A DNA stretch of 38,420 bases from Planctomycetota bacterium (GCA_029260765.1 JAJDCP010000187.1:1-38420); one strand, 5' to 3'; numbered from the stretch's first letter, positions 17,387 through 25,835 are shown. Program-made: numbers and translations. Notes: generated by a model not told the origin, from the sequence alone.

Positions 17387-18464
17387 GCAACTCAATCCAG
17401 GTGCTTGCCGAAGCTACCTTGTGGGGGTCGAAGGATCACCAGAAGTCGCCATGATCGATCCGGTGCTGGAGCATGTCTCCGACTACATGAGGCTCCTCGA
17501 TCAAAGAAAACTCCGTTTGACACACGTGATCGACACGCATACGCACGCCGATCACATCTCGGGAGCTGCAGCTCTCAAGGATCTGACGTCTTGCGAGTAC
17601 GTCATGCACACGAGCGCTCCGGCACATTGTGTGACGTTTCGTGTCGCCGACGGTTTCCAATGCCACCTCGGACCCATCCCCGTGACGGTTCTTCACACCC
17701 CAGGGCATACCAAGGATGGTGTCTGTCTGGTCTTCCCCGACAAGATCTTCACGGGCGATACACTTTTTCTCGACGACGCGGGCGCAGGGCGCGACGATCT
17801 GCCAGGTGGTGACCCGGCAGAGCATTTTGACAGCCTGCAACGCATTCTAGGGCTCGACGGCGAGCTGGTCGTCTACCCGGCTCACGAGTACCGCAATCGG
17901 GAGCCTTCATGCCTCCGCGAGCAGAAGCTCCGCAATCCTCACCTACACCGACGCACCAGGGCGGAGTTCGTCCGCTACCTGGAGGACCTCAAGCTCGGTC
18001 CGGCCGAATGGATGAAGGACGTGCTACAGGCGAACTATGCGTGCGCCCGCGATCCGAAGGCTGCCTGGATCCCCGTCGACGTGCCGGCTTGCGAGATCAA
18101 AGGAACCCTGGCACACGGTGTCAACGACATCCAGGTCGCGAACCTACCCGTAGCTGAGCTCAAACGGCGACTGGCCGAGAATGAAAAGCCACTTCTGCTG
18201 GACGTTCGTGAAGCCAGCGAGCTCACAGGCGATCTCGGCCATATCGCGGACAGCGTGCATGTTCCGATCGCTCAGCTCCCGAGCCGTTTGAAGGATCTGG
18301 ATCGCCACAAGCAAGCGGAGATCGTCACTGTCTGCCGCTCCGGAGGCCGCGCCCATACCGCTGCGCAGATCCTGACCCAGGCGGGTTTCAGCCATGTGAC
18401 CGTGTTGTCAGGCGGGATGATCGCCTGGAACAAGGCCGGATACCCGGTAGATTCGACGACGTAA
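17367..18464 (+). CDS. ETHE1-like persulfide dioxygenase fused to rhodanese
   Basis: A 365-aa protein. Two adjacent ATGs lie after AAAAAGGGAGAT; the second (17370) has the better spacing. Residues 1-245 are a metallo-beta-lactamase fold with THTHADH (His58, His60, Asp62, His63), HTPGH (His114), GDTLF (Asp131) and PAHEY (His173). Only the ETHE1 single-iron site residues are strictly needed. Residues ~262-362 are a rhodanese domain with the active loop CRSGGRA (Cys323). Known for this fusion: oxidation of glutathione persulfide to sulfite, with sulfur transfer by the rhodanese part. The SulP transporter gene starts 19 bases downstream, fitting an operon for sulfide detoxification and export or exchange of sulfur oxyanions. 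The latter is inference. Confidence 0.88.
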   Translation: MMKTIFEQLNPGACRSYLVGVEGSPEVAMIDPVLEHVSDYMRLLDQRKLRLTHVIDTHTHADHISGAAALKDLTSCEYVMHTSAPAHCVTFRVADGFQCHLGPIPVTVLHTPGHTKDGVCLVFPDKIFTGDTLFLDDAGAGRDDLPGGDPAEHFDSLQRILGLDGELVVYPAHEYRNREPSCLREQKLRNPHLHRRTRAEFVRYLEDLKLGPAEWMKDVLQANYACARDPKAAWIPVDVPACEIKGTLAHGVNDIQVANLPVAELKRRLAENEKPLLLDVREASELTGDLGHIADSVHVPIAQLPSRLKDLDRHKQAEIVTVCRSGGRAHTAAQILTQAGFSHVTVLSGGMIAWNKAGYPVDSTT

Positions 18465-18483
18465 CTCCAGCTTCGTGTTCGGT

Positions 18484-20235
18484 ATGACGCAAACTTCAAA
18501 GAACCGCGTTGCTAGAATGTTGCCCCTGATCGGGGTTCTTCGCGAGTATGCCTGGACTGATGTGCGTAGCGACGCCCTCGCGGGGGTCATTGTTGCCACC
18601 ACCATCCTCCCGAAAAGCCTGGCCCTGGCTCAATTGGCCGGAATGCCTCCGCAGATGGGGCTCTACGCGAGCATCTTCCCGCTGATCGTCTACGGATTGC
18701 TCGGTAGCAGCCGCGTCGTCAGCGTTGGTCCGACGGCGGTGGTCTGCCTCCTCGTCGCCGCCACGGTCAAGAGCCAAGCCGCGACCCCCTCGGAAGCGGT
18801 CGGCCTGGTACTTTCACTCGCCCTGCTCGTAGGATTGATTCACGGGCTGATGGCCCTACTGCGGCTGGGATTCCTGGCGAATCTGCTCAGCCACCCTGTG
18901 ATTGCTGGTTTCACGTCTGGAGCAGGGGCGATCATCATCCTCAGTCAGGTCAAATACTTGGCCGGGATCGAGCTTCCGCGTACCGAGTATCCGCTCGAAC
19001 AATTGTGGGCTCTCGCCAAGGGCTTGCAAGACGCGAAGGGGCCGAACGTCATTCTCGGCTCGGCTTCGGTCGTCTTTCTCCTCGCCCTCCGCTTTGCAAT
19101 TCCCAAGTGGCTCATGCACCGCGGCTCTGCCGCCTATGCCAAGGCCATCAAGAGGACCGCACCCTTGATCGTCATCGTTCTTGCAGTCATCGTCTCGTGG
19201 GGAGTGGATCTCGAGCGAAACGTCGGATTGCATGTCGTCGGCACCGTCCCCTCAGGACTTCCGGCCCTCACGGCGCCGGAATGGTCACACTGGGCGGAGC
19301 TCTGGCCAGCGGCCCTCGCCATTGCCTTCGTCGCCTTTGTCGAGACCTATTCGGTAGGTGCTGCCCTCGCAGGTCGCAAGAGGCAGGCGGTTTCACCGAA
19401 CCAGGAGCTCCTGGCTCTCGGTGTTGCGAACGGGACCGCCAGCATCCTCGGTGGGCTACCCGTTGCTGGCAGCCTGAGCGGCTCCGCCATCAACGCAGAA
19501 GCGGGCGCCAGCTCCGGACTGGCTTCCGTCTTTACGGGCTTGACGATGCTCATCGCCGTTGCGGTTCTTGGGCCGCTCCTCTACCACCTCCCCCAAGCGG
19601 TCCTGGCCGCCCTCATCATCATGCTGGTGTTCCCCCTTTTCGACATTCAGGCGCTGATCAGAGCCTGGCGCTACGACAAGAGGGATGCCGCATGTCTATT
19701 GGTGACCCTCCTCGCCGTGCTTGCGGGCGGCGCGGAGGTCGGAATCCTCGTGGGAGTCGCGACAGCCCTTGTGCTCTTCCTCTGGCGAACCAGCCGGCCC
19801 CACTATGCAATTGTCGGACGGGTCGGCGACAGCGAGCACTTCCGCAACGTGCTCCGACACGAGGTCACAACCCATCCGAGCCTTCTATTGCTGCGCTTCG
19901 ACGAGAGCCTCTACTTTGCGAATTGTCGCTTCCTGGAGGAGCTCGTCACGAGGCTGGTCGCGGAGCGATCCAGGCTGAGGCATGTCGTGTTGATCTGCGC
20001 AGGTGTCAACGCGATCGACATCAGCGGAGTCGAAACGCTCGTGTCGCTGCGACGGAAGCTAGAGGAAGCTGGAGTCCGCTTCTACCTGGCCGAAGTCAAG
20101 GGACCCGTCATGGACAGGTTGAGACGGTCGGAGTTTATCTCGAGTCTAGATGAGGAACGCGTGTTCATCAGTACGCACCGCGCTTTCGAGATCCTGGCCG
20201 GGCCCACCGGCGGCGGTGATCCTATCGACGCCTGA
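18484..20235 (+). CDS. SulP family anion transporter with STAS domain
   Basis: A 583-aa inner-membrane protein. The ATG at 18484 is chosen over a GTG nine bases upstream; neither has a clear ribosome binding site, so coupling to the upstream gene is likely. The N-terminal domain has the SulP signature region (DALAGVIVATTILPKSLALAQLAGMPP), SVGPTAVV, and a set of about 10-14 hydrophobic segments up to residue ~430. The C-terminal ~130 residues form a STAS domain (LLLLRFDESLYFANCRFLEE, VLICAGVNAIDISGVETL). Known for the family: transport of sulfate, bicarbonate or other anions. Placement after the persulfide dioxygenase-rhodanese gene favours sulfate or sulfite, but this is inference. Confidence 0.9.
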   Translation: MTQTSKNRVARMLPLIGVLREYAWTDVRSDALAGVIVATTILPKSLALAQLAGMPPQMGLYASIFPLIVYGLLGSSRVVSVGPTAVVCLLVAATVKSQAATPSEAVGLVLSLALLVGLIHGLMALLRLGFLANLLSHPVIAGFTSGAGAIIILSQVKYLAGIELPRTEYPLEQLWALAKGLQDAKGPNVILGSASVVFLLALRFAIPKWLMHRGSAAYAKAIKRTAPLIVIVLAVIVSWGVDLERNVGLHVVGTVPSGLPALTAPEWSHWAELWPAALAIAFVAFVETYSVGAALAGRKRQAVSPNQELLALGVANGTASILGGLPVAGSLSGSAINAEAGASSGLASVFTGLTMLIAVAVLGPLLYHLPQAVLAALIIMLVFPLFDIQALIRAWRYDKRDAACLLVTLLAVLAGGAEVGILVGVATALVLFLWRTSRPHYAIVGRVGDSEHFRNVLRHEVTTHPSLLLLRFDESLYFANCRFLEELVTRLVAERSRLRHVVLICAGVNAIDISGVETLVSLRRKLEEAGVRFYLAEVKGPVMDRLRRSEFISSLDEERVFISTHRAFEILAGPTGGGDPIDA

Positions 20236-20699
20236 GGAAGCACGATCAGTTCCAACACAATGCGAGCTTTGTAGGACCCAACGTCCGCGATGCCGTGCGG
20301 GAGGGACGGGCAGACTATACTCCCGTCTCTCGCTCCCAGATTCCGGCGCTGAGCCGCGGCTGTCGGGTTCCCGTCGATGTCGCGTTGATCCAGGTCACTC
20401 CGCCCGATCGCTTCGGCATGCGAGGTGTGGAGAGGGAACTTCGCGAACGGGTGAACAGATTGAGGGAGCGGCGGGAGTGTGGACGCCGTCTGCACCCCAA
20501 CAATCGAAAGAGCCCGGCACAAGGCCAGGCTTCTCGCTTCGCTGCTAACGACCCCGAAGGGACTCGAACCCTCAACATCCAGATCGACAGGAGGGAAACG
20601 GGGATGGGCGGGGATGGAGCTGGGTGTGCTTAAGTGTTTTGTTCGCAGGATGTTTCGTTGGGGGAAGAGGATAGGGGGCACTACGGAGAAAGAAGGAAG
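20236..20699. other. intergenic, with a tRNA-3'-end-like fragment
   Basis: About 460 bases between the SulP gene and the transporter pseudogene. On the minus strand at about 20548-20575 there is a T-arm-like stretch (GAGGGTTCGAGTCCCTTC) followed by CGGGGTC, like the 3' end of a tRNA. No matching 5' acceptor strand, D-arm or CCA is present, so it is not a tRNA gene. Nothing else is recognised. Confidence 0.4.
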
Positions 20700-21278
20700 G
20701 CAGGCGCCCCTCGCGAGGTCGCTTGAGGATTTAAACAGGTTGTCCAGGAGCACGGTGGCGTCAAAGGAACCGATCGCGCCGGTATAGAAAGAGACCAGGG
20801 CCGCGGCAAGGATGGCGAGGATCCCGTACTGGACCTTGATCGTCCAACCGGCGCCAATGTAGACGCAGATGAAGGTCAGCAGGTTGAAGAAGGTCGCGAC
20901 GCTGGTGAAGTGGTCTTTCAGCGCCGGAACGGTGGCGACCAGCGCTTCGGTGAAGCCGATCACGTACAACGCGACCGAGATGGCCTGGGCGAGTTAGAAC
21001 ACGATCCCGATCGCGCCCCCGAACTCGACCCCGAGGCTGCGGCTGATCAGCTAGTAGGTGGCGCTGCCCTTGACCCTCGTGTTGGTCGCGATCGCCGACA
21101 GAGACAGGCTGGTCAGCGTCGTGATCGCCTTGCTGCTCAGCACGATGATCAGCGCGAACAGAACTCCGGAGTGACCGACGACCTGGCCGAAGCGCAGGAA
21201 CATGATCAGGCCCAGGATGGTCAGGGTGCAGGGGGTGAAGACGCCCCCAAAAGTCCCGAAACCGTTTTGCTTGGCCAT
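20700..21278 (-). pseudogene. SLC12-type cation-chloride cotransporter/amino-acid permease, truncated with two stops
   Basis: Begins at the ATG at 21278: FGTFGGVFTPCTLTILGLIM, then FLRFGQVVGHSGVLFALIIV, then LTSLSLSAIATNTRVKGSA, a clear match to the first helices of the SLC12 superfamily. The frame is broken by TAG at 21051-21053 and TAA at 20994-20996, then continues in the same frame with LISRSLGVEFGGAIGIVF, LAQAISVALYVIGFTEALVA and several more helices to about 20716. After that the match ends; only about 190 of the 450 or more residues expected remain. Both stops fall where the family has Tyr or another aromatic residue, one base change from TAC. Inactive gene. Confidence 0.8.
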
Positions 21279-21893
21279 GGCTCACAGCGAGACTGAGGTG
21301 GAAGACGGGCCGCCCGCGCCTGCTCGAGCGTGCCGATCCCTGGGCAGTGGGGAAACGCGCGGTGTCTTCCCGCAAGCCCTCGAATTTGGGGCTAGTGTCG
21401 CTGAGAGCGCGACGGAACGCAAGCAGACGCGCAACCTCGCCTGGCTGCCCCGCTTGCGAGTGTCGGGATTCGTGCCTGGAGGCCCGGCGCGCACCCCCCA
21501 TCTTGACGCAGCGGCCTGTTGGACACGGTGTTGACAGATGTGTCGGAACCGACCTGGCGTGCGTCAGATCGGCAGTGTGTCGTTTGGTCCCAGGGAGCCG
21601 CAGGAGACCAAGCGCCATCAGTCCCTTCCGCCGCCGCTCGTCCCCTCCCTGCGTCCTCTAGCGGCCGCGGCGGCGTGCCGCGTCAAGCCCGGTGCCCGGG
21701 GCTGCAGACCTCGCAGAGAGAGCTGCCGCTCTGCGCGCGTCGGTCGCCATCGCCGTTCTGCGTGGGCCTGCATTTGCAACAGGTCTGTTGAGGAACAGGG
21801 CAGTCTCCGGGGATTCTAGCGACACCTTCCTTTCAGTGTGGTCGGTTGCACAGGGTGTCCGCTTCTGGGAACCCATGTTTCGAGGGCCTCAAC
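21279..21893. other. intergenic, no gene recognised
   Basis: About 615 bases between the start of the transporter pseudogene and the exported-protein gene. It should hold divergent promoters, but no clear boxes or repeats were found. Frames on both strands are Arg/Ala/Pro-rich and look non-coding. Confidence 0.4.
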
Positions 21894-22496
21894 ATGCACT
21901 CTCTCCCACTCCGTGCTCTTTCGCAGCGCATCGCGGGTGTTCTGCTTGCGATCCTGTGCATTGGTAGCTCGCTCCATGGCCAGGAAGGACCCGGCCAGGA
22001 GATCGTGCAAGCCAACCAGAGCTTGCGTCAGACCGTAACCGCAGCGATGCAGAAGGCCGCCAGAAATACTGGTGCGGCACTCCTCGCGGACAAACTGGTG
22101 ATCGGCTCGAGGAACGACGTGCTCGTGGTCAATGCCGCCCTCGAAGGTGTCACGCGAGTCACCATTGCCGATCTGGAGGGTGGCGCGCCGCTGATGTTCG
22201 TATACCTCAACCTCCCGCAGGGAATGGAGGTCGCGCGCGGTTTCTACACGGTCAAGGTGATGCGCCATCGCACCCAGAGAGGCGCCTGGGTGGCGCAGCT
22301 CCTGGACGCCAAGGGGGTCGTGGTCCGCGAGCTCGGCGCAACGGTCGCGACGGGTGAGCCCGTGCTTCCGGAAGGGAAGCTCACCGTGAGCATCACGATC
22401 AGCAGACAGGGCGTCGTGATCGACATCCGCTTCGGGGGGAACGCGGTAGACGTCGCATTCTCCGGCTCGGGCACAGGCTCGGGCACAGGCGAGTAG
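21894..22496 (+). CDS. exported protein of unknown function
   Basis: A 200-aa protein from the ATG at 21894, preceded by CGAGGG. The N-terminus is a Sec signal peptide (basic start, hydrophobic IAGVLLAILCIGSS, cleavage probably near LHG-Q at 29-30). The mature part has a short Gln/Ala-rich helix (EIVQANQSLRQTVTAAMQKA) followed by beta-rich sequence (DVLVVNAAL, VTRVTIADL, LMFVYLNLP, GFYTVKVM, KLTVSITISRQGVVIDIRFG). The C-terminus ends in a 12-bp tandem repeat encoding GSGTGSGTG. Upstream in-frame codons do not give a signal peptide. No known domain was recognised, and no neighbour explains it. Confidence 0.7.
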   Translation: MHSLPLRALSQRIAGVLLAILCIGSSLHGQEGPGQEIVQANQSLRQTVTAAMQKAARNTGAALLADKLVIGSRNDVLVVNAALEGVTRVTIADLEGGAPLMFVYLNLPQGMEVARGFYTVKVMRHRTQRGAWVAQLLDAKGVVVRELGATVATGEPVLPEGKLTVSITISRQGVVIDIRFGGNAVDVAFSGSGTGSGTGE

Positions 22497-23031
22497 CGCC
22501 CGTCCGTATCAGCTATCCAGCGCGGCTGGTCAGCCCTGGGGCGGCCCTGCCGCTTCGGGCGGCCCTGCCGCCTTCTTCTTGAGGGCCAGGAGTCGTTCCC
22601 AGGCAGGCTTCCAGTCTCTTCCGCGCTGCAGGGCCTGCTCCAGGCGAGTCAACTCGTGGGAATCTCCGTGGCGTCACCGAAGGCTCCGAGAGCCTGCCAG
22701 TCAACAGAGCGGCATTCCATCACTGGCAGCCCGTCGGGTTGGCGACCCCGCTGACGACGCGCACATTCTGGGCACGCCTTGCCTCCGTGCCCGGCTCCGC
22801 TGGAGGACCGCGCGGGTTCCCTGCTTGCGAGAGGCGCTCATGCCTCGAGGCTCACCGTGTCTCCCGTCCGTTGGATTGAGTAGATATACTCCGGTTGGTA
22901 GACGACTGGAAACATGACGCTCGGGTCTGACCCGAGCCCGACCCCGCGGCGTATCAGGCTCCAGCATCGCTGCGCAGGGCAAACCCTTGCAGGCTCGGAT
23001 CGCGGACAAAGCCCCTCTCGATCTCAGGCAG
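22497..23031. other. intergenic, no gene recognised
   Basis: About 535 bases after the exported-protein gene. No frame has a good start and protein-like composition, and no repeat was recognised. Confidence 0.4.
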
Positions 23032-23304
23032 TTACCCAGCGAGGGCTGTCGGCGCCAGCTCACCGACCCTTTGCATCAGCGCCTCCTCGCGGTCCGCGCG
23101 GATGAGCAGATCGACTCCGGTCCCATTCCGCAGGAAGATGACGATCCTGGAGCTGCTGCTGCGCCTGACATAGAACCACACGATCGCGGCCCTGTGGTCG
23201 CGCAGGACACGGTACGCCTGGTGCTCGCGCGCAGGTCGTCTGGAATCGATCCACAGGGCGAACGCGCCAGCGACAGACAGCACGAGCATGAGCCCAAGAA
23301 ACAC
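23032..23304 (-). CDS. small membrane-anchored protein of unknown function
   Basis: A 90-aa protein read from a GTG at 23304: one N-terminal transmembrane helix (MFLGLMLVLSVAGAFALWI), a basic linker (DSRRPAREHQAYRVLRDHR), then a short beta-rich domain (AAIVWFYVRRSSSSRIVIFL, NGTGVDLLIRADREEALMQR). Composition looks genuine. The frame continues upstream as RRRPVAPLY without a start codon, so the true N-terminus may have been lost. It begins nine bases from the left end of a plus-strand ATPase remnant, so a rearrangement between the two genes is plausible. No family recognised. Confidence 0.5.
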   Translation of the reverse strand: MFLGLMLVLSVAGAFALWIDSRRPAREHQAYRVLRDHRAAIVWFYVRRSSSSRIVIFLRNGTGVDLLIRADREEALMQRVGELAPTALAG

Positions 23305-23312
23305 GTACAGGG

Positions 23313-23561
23313 GTGCAACCGGTCGACGTCGAGGAAGGACGCCGGTACCTCGCCCATCGCGTGCGGACTGCCGGCGGCAACCCAGATGTCATTGAGCCCG
23401 ACGCGGTCGAACTGGTCTTGGAGGAGGCACAAGGTCGGCTGCGCGCCATCGACGACGTCTGCACCCAGGCGCTCTACGCGGGTTTCATCGCTCGCGACCA
23501 GGTCATCACCAAGACCCACATCGAGAACGTGATCGCGGAGCGGCGGATCCTGCGATACTGA
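23313..23561 (+). pseudogene. C-terminal remnant of an ExeA/TniB-like AAA ATPase
   Basis: An 82-residue reading frame that matches the end of ExeA/GspA-type ATPases: QPVDVEEGRRYLAHRVRTAGG, then a helix (IEPDAVELVLEEAQGRLRAI), DDVCTQALYAGFIA and a final helix ending AERRILRY. In the family this is the winged/lid part that follows the Walker A/B ATPase core. The core is missing: upstream sequence is unrelated. It is listed as a 5'-truncated gene; the GTG at 23313 is only the first possible start. Known for the family: ATPases in type II secretion or transposition. Good match, but short. Confidence 0.55.
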
Positions 23562-23678
23562 TCGCCCCTCCAGCCTCGGCGCACTCTCAGCAGCCGGAAT
23601 CAGCTTCAGAGATAATCAGATCCAGGACTTGATCTCTTCTTCTGGAACCAGATCCAGGGAGGTGTCTGGCTGCGTGCA

Positions 23679-24032
23679 GTGTGCCACAGAGAGTGGCCAG
23701 ACGTGTGCCAGATAGGGTGGCCGACGGCATCAGTGCTCGAGTTTCGGTTCGAGCTGGAAGGGCAAAGGGTCCTGTGCGACAGGAGCTGGCCTTTCGAGGT
23801 GATTGCTGTCGATGGCGGATTGGTCGTCCGAAGCCACAAGACGAGGGACCGTTCCGCCCACGGGGTAAGAGTCCTCGGCTCAGGGCGCTATCGTACCAAG
23901 GTTGGAGAGCTTGCCGAGTTCAAACTGGTCGAACCTTTTGAAGTGTCGCTGAGCCAGGCACCACGGTCGCGACCACCATCTACCTGCAGAATAACAGCGA
24001 ACGATAAGGTACCACCCTTTGGCAAGAACTGA
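23679..24032 (+). CDS. possible small protein, uncertain
   Basis: A 117-residue frame from a GTG. The middle looks protein-like, with alternating strands: VLEFRFELEGQRVLCD, WPFEVIAVDGGLVVRS, HGVRVLGSGRYRTKVG, EFKLVEPFEVSL. The first 15 and last 30 residues do not, and the end runs into repeat copy B. There is no clear ribosome binding site. It may be the remnant of a beta-rich protein or chance; no family was recognised. Confidence 0.25.
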   Translation: MCHREWPDVCQIGWPTASVLEFRFELEGQRVLCDRSWPFEVIAVDGGLVVRSHKTRDRSAHGVRVLGSGRYRTKVGELAEFKLVEPFEVSLSQAPRSRPPSTCRITANDKVPPFGKN

Positions 24033-24420
24033 GGGCGACTGCGTAGTGCGAGTCAGCCCCCGAGCGCCAGGACAACTGCACTGCGCATTCGAGACTGGCT
24101 GCCAGGACAGACCGGGCGACGAAGGTCAAAGGCGCTGGAAAGCGATCGCTGGCATCACCACCGATGCCTGCAGCCACATCGCGATCGACCGCCAACCTCG
24201 GTCCTCGGTCTTCACGGTCCTCGGTCTTCACGGTCTTCGGTCCCCACGGTCTTCGGGGGGTCGGGACCGGTTGCGGGCTCGGTTGCGGGCTCGGAGTCGG
24301 ATCCGCCCTCGCCACCGCATCAACATGCACAACCTCACCCATCCGAAACCCGCACCCCCCGTCAAAGCCCCTGGACCTTACGCCTTTCTTCATCGCCCCC
24401 GATCGAGCCCGCAATGGGCC
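24025..24420 (+). repeat. dispersed modular intergenic repeat, copy B (most complete)
   Basis: The most complete copy. Box 1 (24033-24128) contains GCGCATTCGAGACTGG and ACCGGGCGACGAAGGTCAA, matching copy A. Then comes CGCGATCGACC, a 16-bp tandem array (24199-24253: a partial unit and three full units of CGGTCTTCACGGTCCT / CGGTCCCCACGGTCTT type), a CGG-spaced tract ending GGAGTCGGATCCGC (as in copy A), and box 3 (24340-24412) with CGCACCCCCCGTCAAAGCCC and TTTCTTCATCGCCCC, shared with copies C and D. The 16-bp period is not a multiple of three, so translation of the array is unlikely. Confidence 0.75.
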
Positions 24421-24761
24421 CCTCTTGGCGTCGCCGCGCAGCGAAGCGGCCCAAGGGGTCGACCCGGAGGGCTGGCCCGGCGGTTGCCGAGCGGGCCTGA
24501 CGGGAGCCGGCGACACAACATGCTGGCATGCAAGGAATTGAAGCAAGTGCCGGGCCAGGCTGGAGGGCTCAGCGGCGAAACGGCGTTGCGTGGCTCGCGT
24601 TCGAATCCCGTTCTTTGATGGGTGCTCCGTGGCAAGGAGCCGTCCGCCAATGGCATGGCAAGAGAGTGTGTTGTGACAAGGCCTAACACCGACGACTACA
24701 CCACCCGCATGCAAGGGAACCTGTGGTATGCTGGAGTCAGGATGGACGGTGAGGGCGCTTC

Positions 24762-25214
24762 ATGACTGGTTCAGCACAACAGCTGCTTCGCCAAGCCTTG
24801 GAACTGGAGGAGGAAGAGCGAGCCGAGCTCGTTGCACGAATTCTCGAGTCGCTCTGTGTCGCGCAGCCAAGTGGCGACGAGGTCGCACGATCTTGGGCCA
24901 TTGAGTTGGAGCGTCGAGCGCGTCGGGTGCTCACGGTCGGCCCATCGGGAGACGACGGAGAAACAGTCATTGGGCGACACCTCCCCCAAGAAAGCCGCTC
25001 CCAAAAGTCAACCGTCCCCCCCCTCCCCCATCCCGGTGGCCAGCCCAACCCGCCCCACGCAAACCCCCGAACCCCAACAACAAACACCAACCCGCACGAC
25101 CGCCCCCCGGCGCCCGTCGGGCCTCCCGCCTCAAATCCAAACCTACCCGCGGACCCTCACCCCCGCGCCAACGCCAGGAACCTCCGCGTCAGCACCGCCT
25201 GCAGCTGCTGGTAG
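24762..25214 (+). CDS. orphan addiction-module antitoxin, read through into a Pro-rich tail
   Basis: Residues 1-74 match the TIGR02574-type addiction module component: AQQLLRQALELEEEERAELV, ARILESL, then SWAIELERRARRV. Such proteins are usually about 75 aa and pair with a RelE/ParE-like toxin encoded directly downstream. Here the stop is missing, and the frame continues through a C-rich tract as a Pro-rich tail (residues ~83-150) that looks non-biological. No toxin gene follows. The start is the ATG after GAGGGCG. It is probably a truncated remnant of a toxin-antitoxin module; the first 74 residues could still fold. Confidence 0.6.
   Translation: MTGSAQQLLRQALELEEEERAELVARILESLCVAQPSGDEVARSWAIELERRARRVLTVGPSGDDGETVIGRHLPQESRSQKSTVPPLPHPGGQPNPPHANPRTPTTNTNPHDRPPAPVGPPASNPNLPADPHPRANARNLRVSTACSCW
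25005..25165. other. strand-asymmetric C-rich tract with G-quadruplex motif on the minus strand
   Basis: The plus strand is almost G-free for about 70 bases and C/A-rich for about 160 bases. It opens with runs C8-T-C5-AT-C3 (25016-25034). On the minus strand these give four closely spaced G-runs that satisfy the G3+N1-7 quadruplex rule. The tract separates the 3' ends of the antitoxin remnant (plus) and the integrase remnant (minus). It could act as a transcription or replication barrier; this is inference. Confidence 0.6.
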
Positions 25215-25835
25215 AACCGCGGGCTCTCGATCCGATCCCGCTGCTCCGGCTCCAGCCAGGCCAGGACATCCTGCCAGTCCTCCAGCGGCGGCAGCTGCAT
25301 CCGCACCCAGCCCTTCCACTCCTCGACCAGCGAGATCCCGCCCAGCGCGAGCGGTCCCCGTTCGCTCTGGATCTCTACCCGCGCGCGGGCGCCCCCGGCA
25401 GGTGCCGGCTCGACAGACACCCGCATGCTGCCCACGCTGCCGGCCGGCGGCTTCCGCTCCCGCGCCCGCGCCGTCTCCCGCTGCATCCCCTGCGACACCC
25501 CCATCAAAGCGTCGAGCGGGCTCTGCACCGTGCGCGCCACGGTGCGCGCGACTTTGGTGTAGATCACGGTCGTCTCCAGCCGGGCGTGCCCGAGCAGCGC
25601 CTGGATGAAGCGGATGTCGGTCCCATTCTCAAGCAGGTGGGTCGCGAACGAGTGCCGCAGGGTGTGCGGCGTAGCCTGCTTGCTGATGCCGGCCAGGGCG
25701 ACCGCCCGGGCCATGGCCCCTCCGCTTGCTCAAGTACCGTCCGGGCCGGTCACCAGCAAACAGATGGTCTTCCGCCCCGCTGAGTTTCTGCAGCGATGCC
25801 AGCGTGCCCTCGAGACATTGCGGCAGCGTCGCCAT
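25157..25835 (-). pseudogene. tyrosine recombinase/integrase, truncated and frameshifted, with C-terminal extension
   Basis: From the ATG at 25714, 185 residues hold the end of the catalytic domain: ATPHTLRHSFATHLLENGTD with His17 and Arg20, LLGHARLETTVIYTKV with His43 and nucleophile Tyr52, then SPLDAL. Upstream in the next frame (25835-25720) lie MATLPQCLEGTLASLQ and DHLFAGDRPGRYLSKR, the preceding part of the catalytic domain, so one frameshift separates them near 25715. The N-terminal SAM-like domain and the first catalytic Arg are missing. After residue 65 comes an unusual ~120-residue tail (basic linker, then beta-rich, then WKGWVRMQLPPLEDWQDVLA and helices). Known for the family: site-specific recombination. 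As it stands it is inactive. Confidence 0.7.

Larger units (their letters stand above)
23562..24761. other. long intergenic region carrying repeat copy B
   Basis: About 1.2 kb without a firmly supported gene. It holds a possible small coding remnant (23679-24032) and copy B of the modular repeat (about 24025-24420). At 24520-24540 there is an imperfect inverted repeat around ACATGCTGGCATGC. A TTCGAATCCC sequence near 24600 resembles a tRNA T-loop, but the flanking stem does not pair. No other feature was recognised. Confidence 0.45.

Noticed and set aside
20548..20575. tRNA 3' end on the minus strand
   Set aside because: A T-arm-like stem-loop is present, but there is no matching 5' acceptor strand, D-arm, anticodon arm or CCA. 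Kept only as a note on the intergenic region.
24590..24620. Second tRNA-like T-loop (TTCGAATCCC)
   Set aside because: The five-base stem around it has at least two mismatches and no acceptor stem can be formed.
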